From assembly GCA_030849465.1 (NCBI GenBank), contig JARVLF010000022.1:1-64000 (forward strand): DNA of 64,000 nucleotides, written 5' to 3'. Below, piece after piece: positions 50,258 through 60,152 of this stretch (positions are counted from its first letter, which is position 1; each line of letters starts with the position of its first letter). Under the pieces are notes generated by a model. That model was not told the origin of the DNA. It ran no database searches and saw only the letters and a list, made by a program, of their open reading frames with translations. Source of the stretch: Moesziomyces globuligerus. Taxonomy: Eukaryota > Basidiomycota > Ustilaginomycetes > Ustilaginales > Ustilaginaceae. A program made the position numbers and the translations under genes.

Positions 50258-50746
50258 GTCGTTGCCAGAGTCGGAGCCGGAGGTGGCGATCTCGATCCTG
50301 CAGGCATCAGCAGCAACATGCAAGCCACCGGGCATGGAGACGAAGCGGAAGACGACGGTCCCATGCTCGTGGACACGGCAGTGCAACGATCGCCGGCGAC
50401 GGACGAGGGAATGGAGGAGGAGGAGGTGAAGACCCGCCTTCCAGGTGCAGAGGGCGATGGGGTGGTGAGCATGGTGCGGAGCTTGTCGCAGCGGTCGCTC
50501 GAAGTGCTGAAGCCAGCCGTGCAGGAGCTGCTGGTGACGTTGCTGGGCGTGTGGGCACAGATGCTGCTCATTCTACTCGTCTCCGGGCATACCGCAGCGG
50601 CGGTGGAAAGCACGAACGCTGACGGTCCCATCACCGATACGGTTACCAGGGCGCCAGAAGACGCGACGGACGCATCGCAGTCGTCGCTCGAAGAGGCTCT
50701 GTCTGGCAAGCTCGCACCCGAGATGCTGCCGGAGGTGTGCACGTAG
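50258..50746 (+). other. Open frame continuing in phase past the tropomyosin stop
   Basis: After the TAG at 50255-50257 the same frame is open to a stop at 50744-50746 (162 codons). It has G/C-rich third positions like the neighbouring genes. The encoded sequence has an acidic first part and a hydrophobic segment (VQELLVTLLGVWAQMLLILLV) preceded by basic residues. The first internal ATG is at 50318 (142 aa from there). It could be a C-terminal extension made by readthrough or alternative splicing, a separate small gene, or a 3' UTR that is open by chance. Confidence 0.4.
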
Positions 50747-51385
50747 GCCTTATCGGTCGTGACCGTGCTGCTCCTCGTCGCCCCGGATTTTGCACTTCAT
50801 CTTTCCCCACTCGCTACTCTTTCCGATCCGATTCTAGAGCAAAGAATATTGTCTACCCGTGCTCATTGTCTGGCTTGGAGCTGCATGGCCGATGGTCCTG
50901 GTGCGAGTGAGTGCACAGATGGCTGCCAGCATCAAGACAAGAGCTGCACGGTGACTATTGTAGCCGGTGCGCAGTTGAGGAGCGCAGGCTGTGCGCGTGT
51001 TGCTTTTGGCGCGAAGGAGCACGTGACTGGAGCAGGCAGAGGCGCGAGTGGACGCCGCCTAAAATGGGAATTTGGTCGAGGTTGGCGCGAGGGTGTTTGG
51101 ATTGGAGCGAACTGTGCTCCACTCGAGCACGGCGCGCATTTCGACACAGAGCAGCAGCACACTCTCTGCACACACACTCTGTCACTCTGCACTCGTCGTG
51201 GCTGCAGTTCGTGTGTGTTACTTTGAGCGCTCGACGCAGCGATACTTCCATCCCTCCAACCTTCACAATACCAACGCCGCAGAGGTGGACAGACGGCGAC
51301 CGAGCATCAACGTGTCATCCCTCCCGCAACCACATCCAGCCATCAAACTTGATTCATCGCCCATACAAACAGCCCGCTGACCATC
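50747..51385. other. Intergenic region upstream of kinesin-14
   Basis: 640 bp between the open frame after tropomyosin and the kinesin start. It probably holds the kinesin promoter. No element stands out. Confidence 0.5.
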
Positions 51386-53473
51386 ATGTCGAGCATCCCG
51401 GTGCCCCAGACGATCAAGCGTCAGCGTTCCACAGCCACCTTGCCAGCCGCGGCCGGTCCGAGCAAGCTCAGAGAGCCCGGTGTCGGGCGTACCGTGGCGG
51501 CGACACGGTCCATAAGCGCGGCTGACAACGGCAGGTTCGTCCCCGCTCGACGCAATGCCGCCACCGCCTCGGCCGGCCTCACGCTCCCTCGCGCTCCCAT
51601 GACCAACACCACCAACAGGCCCGCAGCATCGGCTACGCGCTCCGCCAGTGTCGGCAAGGTGGCGGCGGGTGCAGCACTCGCAGGAGGCGTCACCGCCAGG
51701 AGAGGCGTCACGAGCGTCACCCGTCTGCGTCCGGGCACCAACGCAGCTGCTGCTGCTGCTGCCGCCGCTGCAACTGCATCGCGTTCTAGCAATGGCAGTG
51801 CTGGTTCGGCCGGATCCGGCGATGTCGATCCCTCCCGCATGGACGCCATGGAGTCGCGTCTCGCCTCGATGGCCGAGCTGTTCGAGCTGGAGCGTCAAAA
51901 GACCGAGGAGAAGTGGAACAAGGAGCGATCGGAGCGCCTGGCGCAGGAGGACAAGGTGCGCCAGCTCGAAGAGGATCTGCTCGAGCAGCGCAAGATCGCC
52001 CAGTCCAAGCAGGAGGAGATCAAGCGTCGCCGCACCATCGCCGACGACGAGCTGCTCCAGCTCACCGCCAAGTTCAACCGCGAGAAGCGCATGCTCGAGA
52101 CCGAGCTCGAGCAGGAGCGCGAGACCGTCGTGGCGCTCAAGGCGACGCTCAACCAGCAGAGCACGAGCCATCTGACCATGGAGAGCACCAACACGGCGCT
52201 CCGCTCGCAGATCCAGCTCCTGCAGGACGAGATCGAGACGCTCCGTTCGAGGATCGCCGGTATGGATGCCGAGGTCGCGCAGACCAAGGCGGCCAACGTG
52301 CATCTCGAGAGCGAGCTGCGCGAGGCCGAGAGTCTGCGACGCAAGCTGCACAACGAGGTGCAGGAGCTGCGCGGCAACATCCGCGTCTTCTGCCGTGTGC
52401 GCCCGCCGAGCAACAACGACGTCAACAACGGCACCGAAGCGCTCGCCACCATCCGCTTCCCCAACGAACGCGAGGCGTCGCAGATCGAGCTGCTCGCCGC
52501 CGCCGAGTCGGCCACGGGCACCGTGACGATGCGCAACCACCTCTTCACCTTTGACCGCGTCTTCCAGCCCAGCGCATCGCAGGCGGACGTGTTTGAGGAG
52601 ATCGCCCACCTCACCCAGTCGGTGCTCGACGGCTACAACACGTCGATCTTTGCCTACGGCCAGACGGGCTCTGGCAAGACGCACACGCTCGAGGGAGCGC
52701 CGGATTCGATCTCGGGCTGGGGGAGCGATCCGGCGGCGGATGCGGGTGCGGGTCTGATCCCGCGTGCGGTGCAGATGCTCTGGTCGACGGCCGAGAGCCT
52801 CAAGGACAAGGGCTGGCGCTACGACTTTGAGGGTTCGATGCTCGAGATCTACCTCGACACGATCAACGATCTGCTCGGCAAGAGCGAGGTGGACAAGGCC
52901 AAGCACGAGATCAAGCACGACAAGGGGCGTACGAGCGTGTCGGATACGGTGGTGGTGCCGCTCGATTCGCCTGCCCACGTCTTTGCGTTGCTCGACAAGG
53001 CCAAGAAGCGTAGGCAGGTGGCGGCGACGCTCATGAACGAGCGCAGTTCGCGCTCGCATTCGGTCTTTATGCTCCGCGTCCGCGGTCACAACACCACCAC
53101 CATGGAAGCCTGCGATGCCGTGCTGAGCCTCGTCGATCTCGCGGGCTCGGAACGTTTGGCCAACTCTGGATCGGATAAGGATCCAGTGCGTCTCAAGGAG
53201 GCCCAGTCGATCAACAAGTCGCTCTCGAGCCTCGCCGACGTCATCTCGGCTCTCGGCCAGAACAAGACAGCCAACCACGTCCCCTACCGCAACTCGACCC
53301 TCACCTGGCTGCTCAAAAACTCGCTCGGCGGCAACTCAAAGACCCTCATGCTCCTCGCCCTCAGCCCCATGGCCGCGCACCTCAACGAATCCCTCTGCTC
53401 GCTCCGCTTCGCTACCAAGGTCAACTCCACCACCATCGGAACCGCAAAGGCCGTCAAGTCCGTCGCCGCCTAA
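51386..53473 (+). CDS. Kinesin-14 (C-terminal minus-end-directed motor)
   Basis: A 695-aa single-exon protein. Residues 1-150 are basic and Ala/Ser-rich, a likely microtubule-binding tail. About 155-325 is coiled coil. The motor domain is C-terminal (about 330-690), beginning with the kinesin-14 neck ELRGNIRVFCRVRPP. Nucleotide motifs are GQTGSGKTHT (P-loop), NERSSRSHS (switch I) and LVDLAGSERL (switch II). This order marks minus-end-directed kinesins of the Kar3/Ncd/Klp2 group that crosslink spindle microtubules and act in nuclear fusion. Residues 2-5 read SSIP, a possible EB1-binding SxIP motif, followed by basic KRQR. Confidence 0.95.
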   Translation: MSSIPVPQTIKRQRSTATLPAAAGPSKLREPGVGRTVAATRSISAADNGRFVPARRNAATASAGLTLPRAPMTNTTNRPAASATRSASVGKVAAGAALAGGVTARRGVTSVTRLRPGTNAAAAAAAAAATASRSSNGSAGSAGSGDVDPSRMDAMESRLASMAELFELERQKTEEKWNKERSERLAQEDKVRQLEEDLLEQRKIAQSKQEEIKRRRTIADDELLQLTAKFNREKRMLETELEQERETVVALKATLNQQSTSHLTMESTNTALRSQIQLLQDEIETLRSRIAGMDAEVAQTKAANVHLESELREAESLRRKLHNEVQELRGNIRVFCRVRPPSNNDVNNGTEALATIRFPNEREASQIELLAAAESATGTVTMRNHLFTFDRVFQPSASQADVFEEIAHLTQSVLDGYNTSIFAYGQTGSGKTHTLEGAPDSISGWGSDPAADAGAGLIPRAVQMLWSTAESLKDKGWRYDFEGSMLEIYLDTINDLLGKSEVDKAKHEIKHDKGRTSVSDTVVVPLDSPAHVFALLDKAKKRRQVAATLMNERSSRSHSVFMLRVRGHNTTTMEACDAVLSLVDLAGSERLANSGSDKDPVRLKEAQSINKSLSSLADVISALGQNKTANHVPYRNSTLTWLLKNSLGGNSKTLMLLALSPMAAHLNESLCSLRFATKVNSTTIGTAKAVKSVAA

Positions 53474-53650
53474 AGAAACCCCCTCCTCCCGCGCTGTCCC
53501 AACTTCCGCTGCTATACCTTGTGCCCTTGTTCCCTTTTCTAGGCCCTCTTCGTTTTCGTATCCCAGTTGTGTTTCCACGCCTCAGTCAGTCGCAATGGGC
53601 GAGACGGTCGGGGTGGGTGTGATTTGCATTTTCGCCCGGTGAGGTGATCT

Positions 53651-55423
53651 CTAGCCAAAGACGCGTAGGCCCGCGAGATCGGCCTCGTCGGTGCGTGTTC
53701 CATCGTCCTGTGCGTACTCGTCGACCTCTGGAATGTCGGTGGATTCGGGAGCGACGCCGACCGAGCTGGCAGCAAGCTGTCTAAAGAGACGTTCGACCTG
53801 GTCTGGCGCCCAGCTGATGCGGTCGGGGATGGGCGGCATGAAGTTGACGATCTTGTCGTGCACCTCGTAGCGCAGCTTCCTCCCCTTGCTCGCGCGCGTG
53901 TCGACGGCGGGCTTGTTCTTCTTCTTGCCGTTGAGGCCCGAGAGCATCATGGCTGCCGTCGTGCCGTCCGCACTCGCCACCACGCCGGAGCGTCGCTCGA
54001 TGAGCTCCTTGAGCAGCGCCGAGTAGAAGTCCGTGTCGTCAAACACCTCGACGTCCTTCTCCTCCTCGGTCGTTGCAGAGGCGACGGCGCGTCCGAGTTT
54101 ACGTGCGCCCTCGGCGTCGCTTCGCAGCACACGCGTACGCGCCACAAGCCGCTCCAGCCCATCGCCCGCCAGCGCCGCATTGATCTGCGTCGACGGCGTC
54201 TGGTTCACCGCCCGCAGCTGGCTGAACTTGTTGCCGTTCGACGCCGCCGCCGCCGCCGCTGCTGCCGAGGTGACCTTGAGACTCCACTTGTCCAGCACGC
54301 CCCTTCGATGCGGCTCGGACGCGGCCGAGAACGCGGCGACGTCGGACAGCACCGCGTCGATCTGGTCGTGCGAGCCGATCTGGCTCCACGTCTCCGCCGC
54401 CTCCTCGGCGTCTTCGGGGACAGTGACGTCAAAGTCGCGTTTCCTCTTGCGGGTCGTCGGTGCAGCGGCAGCGTCCGAGTCGCCGTCTTCAGGGTTGGAC
54501 GAGAGCGTGTGCAGACGTGTGCGCAGCGAGAAGAGCGTTTCCGAGAGTTCGAGCAGCTGCTCCAGGATCTGGATCGCCGGCTCGATCGCATTCGAGCTCG
54601 AGGCGTCCGAGTCCGAGAGGCAAGACGCCATGGTCGCAGAGTAGAGCGACGGATCCGGCAGACGGTTGACGTCACGCAGGACGCTTTGCGCCTTGATGCG
54701 AGTCTCGAGCGCGCGCTCGTAGGCCTTGATCTGCTTGCGCACCTGACGCCCCTTCTCGCCATCCTCGACGCGGCGAGCTCGGAGCGCGCGCGCCTGCGAT
54801 GCGGACTGCGCCATCTGCGCCGCAATGCTGTTCGAGGCGGATGCGCCTGCCGCATCGCCATCGTCGCCGCTATCGCTGCCGGAAGCGTGTCTGTCTTCAT
54901 CGGCAAATCGCAGCTTCTTCTTGTCCTTGCGCACGGGCGATGCATCTGCGTCCTCATCGTCGTCCTCATCGTCGTCGTCCTCGCTCTGGTCGTCTTCATC
55001 TTCGTCGTTGTCGTCGCTGCCGTCCAGAGATCCCTCCGAGATGCTCCCTGCATCCTGCTCCTCGTCATCCTCGTCATCGTCATCGCCCGCGTAGAGTTCG
55101 GCACGCGTGGCTTTAACGCCCTGGTAGCGTGGGTCGTTGATCTTGTCGCTCTCGCTCAAGGCAGCCTTCTTGCGGAGCTCGCTTGGACCGACGTCCGCAT
55201 AGTGCGCGCGTGGATTCAAGTACTCCTCATCTTCCTCCTCGCCGTCCTGATCTTCATCGTCGTCGTCATCATCGTCGTCGTCGTCCGATGCGGAACCCGC
55301 GTGACCGTTGGCGAGACTGGACGGTCCGGGCTGGTCTGCATCGAGTGCCTCCGGGTCGAACTCGACGGGTGCGGCATTGGTCAGCGTGCCGAGCAGAGAC
55401 GCGAGCGATGACTTGGGAGGCAT
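53651..55423 (-). CDS. AATF/Bfr2 ribosome-biogenesis protein
   Basis: A 590-aa single-exon protein starting MPPKSSLASLLGTL. Two long Asp/Glu tracts (about residues 46-65 and 110-165) are typical of nucleolar processing factors. The AATF leucine-zipper region follows (about 200-330, KGRQVRKQIKAYERALETRIKAQSVLRDVNRLPD) and the C-terminal TRAUB domain (about 440-590) includes DDTDFYSALLKELIERR and KGRKLRYEVHDKIVNFMPP. It works in the small-subunit processome during early 18S pre-rRNA cleavage. It diverges from the nucleoporin gene across 410 bp. Confidence 0.94.
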   Translation of the reverse strand: MPPKSSLASLLGTLTNAAPVEFDPEALDADQPGPSSLANGHAGSASDDDDDDDDDDEDQDGEEEDEEYLNPRAHYADVGPSELRKKAALSESDKINDPRYQGVKATRAELYAGDDDDEDDEEQDAGSISEGSLDGSDDNDEDEDDQSEDDDDEDDDEDADASPVRKDKKKLRFADEDRHASGSDSGDDGDAAGASASNSIAAQMAQSASQARALRARRVEDGEKGRQVRKQIKAYERALETRIKAQSVLRDVNRLPDPSLYSATMASCLSDSDASSSNAIEPAIQILEQLLELSETLFSLRTRLHTLSSNPEDGDSDAAAAPTTRKRKRDFDVTVPEDAEEAAETWSQIGSHDQIDAVLSDVAAFSAASEPHRRGVLDKWSLKVTSAAAAAAAASNGNKFSQLRAVNQTPSTQINAALAGDGLERLVARTRVLRSDAEGARKLGRAVASATTEEEKDVEVFDDTDFYSALLKELIERRSGVVASADGTTAAMMLSGLNGKKKNKPAVDTRASKGRKLRYEVHDKIVNFMPPIPDRISWAPDQVERLFRQLAASSVGVAPESTDIPEVDEYAQDDGTRTDEADLAGLRVFG

Positions 55424-55833
55424 GGTGGCCGCGCTGCTGGAAGATGGCGGGTTGCGAATGCCAATGGTTGTGCGCCTGGTGAAGGGAGTGAAGGTCGAGG
55501 ATGGTGAGAAGGGTTTGGACAGCTCGATGCTCCACAAAGAGTGCCAAATGGAAAAATTGCTTTCAGCTGCACACGGCGGCAGCGCCCAACTCGAAATATC
55601 ACCAAAAATTCGCAGCTTCCGGCGCCAAATTTGGATCACATAATCCTGAATCATCAACACGCTCAGCGCAAGTTGATTCTGTCCGTCTTCGCGCGTTCCA
55701 ACAGCCGCACTCGATCTATCCACCTCCTCCTCATCATTGCGCTGCTCCTTGGCCGTCTCGACGTCCTTCGCTTCGCCACCGACATAGCACCGGGAACGAT
55801 TCTCTCTCGATCGCCCGATCATACACATCCATC
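55424..55833. promoter_or_regulatory. Shared promoter of BFR2 and NSP1
   Basis: 410 bp between two divergent growth-related genes. The frame of NSP1 is open upstream through this region but no domain is seen there. AT-rich patches lie around 55550-55660. Confidence 0.5.
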
Positions 55834-57744
55834 ATGTCGTTCGGCGGAAGTGGGTTCTCGTTCGGCGCCGCAAACACGAACAACAACACCACCAATAACA
55901 CAAGCGGCGCCGGAGCAGCAGGCGGAGCGCCCGCCAACAAGCCGTTCTCGTTTGGCGCCACTCCCGCGGCCAGCAGCGGCGGAGGCCTGTTCGGCTCGGG
56001 AAATACCGGCTCCTCCACGGGCGGCTTCTCGTTCGGTGGTGCTGCTAAGCCCGCTGCGCCTGCGACGGGTGGCTTCTCATTTGGCGGCGCGGCGTCGACG
56101 GCGCCGTCAGCCGCGGCACCTGCGGCGGCTGCCCCTGCTTCGACAGGAGGATTCAGCTTCGGAGGCGCGGCCAAGCCGGCCGAGGGTGCTGCGACCACCG
56201 CGTCTGCTCCTGCTGCATCCACCGGCGGCTTCTCGTTTGGTAACGCCGCATCCTCAGCCGCGAAGCCGGCCGCACCTGCGACCGGCGGTGGATTCTCGTT
56301 CGGCTCGAGTGCAACTGCACCCGCTACTGGCGCCGCTGCAACCTCGACGCCTCCTGCGGGCGGCAGTGGCGGTCTGAGTGGCTTCGGATCTTTCAAGCTC
56401 GGTGGCTCTTCGACGCCTGCCAGCGGCACGGGCAGCACCACCGCTGCGCCCGCGGCCGCGCCCGCATCGGGCGGATCGCTCTTCGGCGCCTCAAAGCCCG
56501 CCACCACGGGTGGCTTCTCCTTTGGCGGCGCTTCGTCTGCTCCGACCTCGGCGCCGGCAGCGGCGGCTCCGGCCCCCGCAGCGTCCACCGGGGGCTTTTC
56601 GTTTGGCAGTTCCACACCGGCTGCCACCACGCCAGCCACGTCGGCGCCAGCAGCCGCCCCCGCCAAGCCCGCGCTCGGCGGATTCTCGTTTGGCAACTCG
56701 ACCCCCGCGGCCACATCCACCCCGACAGCGGCGTCGGGCGCCGAAGCCAAGTCCGCCGCGGCGGCTCCCGCAGCGACGGGAGGCTTTTCGTTTGGCAAGC
56801 CCGCCGCGCCAGCCACCACGGCCGCGCCAGCAGCGACGAGCTCGACAAGTGCTCCTGCTGCGCCGGCGCCGGCTGCCGCGGGTGGTTTCTCTTTCGGCAA
56901 GCCAGCCGCTCCCGCAGCCCCCGCAGGCGCTGCTGCGACGACCACGACAACGACCGCTGCCTCGGCAACGTCCACGGCTCCTGCCGCGCCCGCCGCCAAG
57001 CCCGCTGCGGGTGGATTCTCGTTCGGCGGTGCTGCTGCGGGCACCACGACGTCGAAGCCCGCCGAGACCGCGCCCGCGAGTACGCCCGTCGGAGTGGCTG
57101 CTGGCGCGGCTGCGGCTGGGGCCGGGGCTGGGGCGCCGAGTGCGGGTGTGGGTCCGGTGCCGACGCCGTCGCTGCTGCGGGGCAAGTCGATGGACGACAT
57201 CCTGAACCGGTGGACGGGCGAGCTCGAGACGTCGGTCAAGGAGTTCTCGCGGCAGGCGGCCGAGGTGGCTGCGTGGGACAAGGTGCTGCTCAAGGGGGGC
57301 GACGAGATCGCTGCGCTGCTGACGGCGCTGACGGCGGCAGAGGAGAAGCAGGCGACGGTCGACCGGACGCTCGACTACCTCGAGTCGTCGCAGAACGAGC
57401 TCGCGTATCTGGTGGGCGAGTACGAGGCGCAGATCGACGCGCTCCTCCCCTCGATCAGCGCCAACGTCAACCTCACCTCGGCCGACGTCGAGCGCGAGCG
57501 CTCCTACCAGCTCGCAGAGGGCCTCAACTCGCATCTGGACGATGTGGCCAAGAACCTGGGCGCCATGATCGGCGAACTCAACTCGGCCAACGCTCCCCCC
57601 GCCAAGGAGGCAGACGAGAGGGACGGTAGCATCGCCCAGATCGTAGCCATCCTCAATGCGCATCTCGGCAGCCTCAAGTGGATCGACAACAGCTCCGGCG
57701 CGCTCCGCGCCAAACTCGACGCTCTCCGAAGAGGGCACGTCTGA
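55834..57744 (+). CDS. NSP1: FG-nucleoporin Nsp1/Nup62
   Basis: A 636-aa single-exon protein. Residues 1-430 are a run of GFSFG-type FG repeats spaced by Ala/Thr/Pro-rich linkers, the permeability barrier of the nuclear pore. The C-terminal ~190 residues form the Nsp1_C coiled coil (SMDDILNRWTGELETSVKEF; LDYLESSQNELAYLVGEYE; VNLTSADVERERSYQLAEGLN) that builds the central channel complex with Nup49 and Nup57 and also binds Nup82. The linkers are unusually Ala-rich and short of Lys compared with yeast Nsp1, and resemble the N-terminal half of that protein throughout. Confidence 0.95.
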   Translation: MSFGGSGFSFGAANTNNNTTNNTSGAGAAGGAPANKPFSFGATPAASSGGGLFGSGNTGSSTGGFSFGGAAKPAAPATGGFSFGGAASTAPSAAAPAAAAPASTGGFSFGGAAKPAEGAATTASAPAASTGGFSFGNAASSAAKPAAPATGGGFSFGSSATAPATGAAATSTPPAGGSGGLSGFGSFKLGGSSTPASGTGSTTAAPAAAPASGGSLFGASKPATTGGFSFGGASSAPTSAPAAAAPAPAASTGGFSFGSSTPAATTPATSAPAAAPAKPALGGFSFGNSTPAATSTPTAASGAEAKSAAAAPAATGGFSFGKPAAPATTAAPAATSSTSAPAAPAPAAAGGFSFGKPAAPAAPAGAAATTTTTTAASATSTAPAAPAAKPAAGGFSFGGAAAGTTTSKPAETAPASTPVGVAAGAAAAGAGAGAPSAGVGPVPTPSLLRGKSMDDILNRWTGELETSVKEFSRQAAEVAAWDKVLLKGGDEIAALLTALTAAEEKQATVDRTLDYLESSQNELAYLVGEYEAQIDALLPSISANVNLTSADVERERSYQLAEGLNSHLDDVAKNLGAMIGELNSANAPPAKEADERDGSIAQIVAILNAHLGSLKWIDNSSGALRAKLDALRRGHV

Positions 57745-57818
57745 AAACAAATCGGCGCGCAGACCTATTTTCGCAATCGCATCTCCAGTTCAGAACGTTC
57801 GGAACCTCGTGCATGTGT

Positions 57819-57837
57819 GGGGGGGGGGGGGGGGGGG
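57819..57837. repeat. Run of 19 G
   Basis: A homopolymer in the 180-bp space between two convergent genes. Confidence 0.9.
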
Positions 57838-57923
57838 TGGTCAAGATTGAAATCGGGACAAGGTTCGTGGGTATACGCGGCGAAGTCTAGAGTCGGCAGA
57901 GGCAACGGAGGGAGGGTTGAGAG

Positions 57924-60152
57924 CTAGGGGGAGTTGAAGAGGTCGAGGGGCTGGAGCTGTGGGAGGGGGATATCGATTCTGAACGGCTTGTGCAAGGGTG
58001 CGGATTCGAGCTCGAGCTGCTGCTGGTGCTGGGGCGAGAAGGGACGGGAGAAGCAGAGCGGAGGGGTGCGCTCGTCGTCGTGCTCATCGTCGTCTGCGTC
58101 CGAGTCGAGTTCGGTCTCATCGCTCGAGGCGAGGCTCTCGTGTTTGGATGGCATGGTGCTGTGTGGTCGTACGGGGGTTTCGGGGTGGGTGTCCGGAGGG
58201 TTGTGCAGTTGGTGGGTTGGGGTGGACTCGTGGTGGGTGCGGTGGAGCTGATGGTGCTGAGCGGCGCGGAGGTCGGCGAGCACACGGTCGACCGCCATCT
58301 CTTGCTGCACGAGCGCGCCGTGTTTACGCGCGAGCGTCGCCTCATCTTCGACCCAGTCATGCCAGCGTGCATCGTCGGTATCTGGCTGCGCGACGGTACT
58401 GTCATCCGCCCTCGCCTCGTCATCCGGCTGCACCACCTGCCATCCCGCATCCGCCGCGACGCGTGGGAGCAAACTCACCCGCCGTTCCGACGCCCCCGAC
58501 GTCCTCTTGCTGCTACCGCCTTGGGTGTAGACAGCTTCGACGCCGTCCATGTGCGACGAGCGGCGCTTGAGCGCGTGCGCCGAAGCGCGCTGTCGCAGCG
58601 AGGCGCGCTTGTGCAAACGTCCCGCGTCGACCTCGGCGAGCACGAGCACGCGCTGGACACTCGTGCGTCTCGCCAAACGTGCCGCCCTCTCCCCCTCTTG
58701 CTCCTCTTGCTCCTCTTGCTCTTCCTGTACCACTACAGGTGCGGGAATGGGGGGAGCGGGACGTACGGGTCTTGGGGGCGAGACGCTGTGCCCCGCCGGG
58801 CTGATGCCGAGGGGCGCTCTGGGTGCGGGGCGGGGTGCAGGGCGTGGCTGTGCAAACGGCGTCCTCGCCGTCGAGGGCAGATCGACGCTGAAGGGAGCGT
58901 TTCTCGTCTGCACTGCGTGCTGCGCGGGCAGCGTAGGCTCGGAGCCGCGTCTCTCTCCCACAAACCCGCGTACGCTCGTCCGCCTCGCGAGCGGGGGCGC
59001 GGACACGGCGGCCTGGAAAACCGTCTTCCTCTGCGCGCCCACCGACGCCGGCGCCGACACCGGAGCCGGGTCGGGGTTGGGGGCCAAGGCGTTGGCGAGA
59101 GCGATCTTGTGCTGGCGCTTGCGGAGTTTGGCGTCGTGCTTCTCCTGCGCCTTGCGCGTCTTGGAGTCGTGCTGGCGGACGAGGCGGTCGACGTGCTCGC
59201 GCTGCTTGATCAGCGCGAGCTCGTGCTTCTGCCTCGCCTTGAGCTCCTTCTTGCTCAGCGCGGACGCGTTCGCGGCTCGGCAGTCGTCAGGGGTGAATGG
59301 CGCTTCGCGTTTCACCTGCCATGCGATTGTGGGTACCGCGGGAGCGGAAGCGGGTGTGGGCGGGAGGGGTTCTGCATCGATGCGGGATGAATCGAGGCTC
59401 TTGCGTCCAAAGAGCGAAGGGAACGAGGGTCTGCGCGTGGTCCGCTTGGACGATGCTTTGGACAAGCTCGAGCTCGGCGACGAGGTGGGTGACGATGCCG
59501 CTGTAGACACGGCGTGGGGTGCGTTGGCGAGGCTGGGGACGGAGCCGCTTCGAACCATGTGGCTGACCTCGTGCGGGTCGAAGCGGATGAGCGGTTCGGG
59601 CCGATGAGCGGTTGCAGCCGACTTTTTGCTCGATCGTGGCGATGCGGGGTCGAGATCGTGCGGATCGCGAAGGACGTAGCTCCTACGCTTGTTGGGCGGG
59701 ATATGGAGCTGTACGACCTCTTGTTCGCCCTCGTCGTCGCACGTGGTGACGATCACGTCCGGAATGCTAAAGTGCGACCTCTGACGCGAGTGCTTGCTCT
59801 CCTGCCCCCTCGTCGCGACCGGACCATGCTCGGCGGGCGACTGGAGTGGGAGTGAGTCGGCACGCGCACGTCGATGCTGCTGCTCGTCATGGCGAGACCA
59901 ATCGTAGCTGCCGGGCAGGTTGGACGAAGACGGGTACTGGTAGTGAACCGGAATGACGGGTGGAGCTTGACCTTGGCTTGGTGGCTGACGAGGCGAGGTG
60001 CGTGTGCTCGCCGCTACAATGTCGTTGCTCGAGACGTCGACGTACGACCGAGGCGTAGCATCGTCCGCCGGGATGGGACGTTTGGGCTTGCCCAGACGAA
60101 AGAGCGAGAGGCGCGACTTTTTGGGCGCCTGCTCGCGCAGCGCCACCACCAT
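57924..60152 (-). CDS. Uncharacterised Ser/Pro/Arg-rich protein with central basic coiled coil
   Basis: A 742-aa single-exon frame with no domain I recognise. N-terminal 30 residues are basic (EQAPKKSRLSLFRLGKPKRP). Around 300-360 lies a highly charged helical stretch (KKELKARQKHELALIKQREH, then KTRKAQEKHDAKLRKRQHK). Around 500-560 an EEQ repeat precedes a basic RRTSVQ...LRQRASAHALKRR segment with several phospho-site-like RRxS motifs. Near 610-650 is a WHDWVEDEATLARKHGALVQQEMAVDRVLADL helix, split here for length. The C-terminus, FRIDIPLPQLQPLDLFN, looks like a short linear motif. Coding status is supported by length and composition only. Confidence 0.7.
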   Translation of the reverse strand: MVVALREQAPKKSRLSLFRLGKPKRPIPADDATPRSYVDVSSNDIVAASTRTSPRQPPSQGQAPPVIPVHYQYPSSSNLPGSYDWSRHDEQQHRRARADSLPLQSPAEHGPVATRGQESKHSRQRSHFSIPDVIVTTCDDEGEQEVVQLHIPPNKRRSYVLRDPHDLDPASPRSSKKSAATAHRPEPLIRFDPHEVSHMVRSGSVPSLANAPHAVSTAASSPTSSPSSSLSKASSKRTTRRPSFPSLFGRKSLDSSRIDAEPLPPTPASAPAVPTIAWQVKREAPFTPDDCRAANASALSKKELKARQKHELALIKQREHVDRLVRQHDSKTRKAQEKHDAKLRKRQHKIALANALAPNPDPAPVSAPASVGAQRKTVFQAAVSAPPLARRTSVRGFVGERRGSEPTLPAQHAVQTRNAPFSVDLPSTARTPFAQPRPAPRPAPRAPLGISPAGHSVSPPRPVRPAPPIPAPVVVQEEQEEQEEQEGERAARLARRTSVQRVLVLAEVDAGRLHKRASLRQRASAHALKRRSSHMDGVEAVYTQGGSSKRTSGASERRVSLLPRVAADAGWQVVQPDDEARADDSTVAQPDTDDARWHDWVEDEATLARKHGALVQQEMAVDRVLADLRAAQHHQLHRTHHESTPTHQLHNPPDTHPETPVRPHSTMPSKHESLASSDETELDSDADDDEHDDERTPPLCFSRPFSPQHQQQLELESAPLHKPFRIDIPLPQLQPLDLFNSP

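Noticed and set aside
51263..53278. 671-codon antisense open frame opposite kinesin-14
   Set aside because: It mirrors the codon usage of the motor gene; its Leu/Arg/Glu-rich translation has no domain.
55734..57293. 519-codon antisense frame opposite NSP1
   Set aside because: It is the reverse reading of FG repeats, giving a repetitive Pro/Ala/Glu-rich product with no support.
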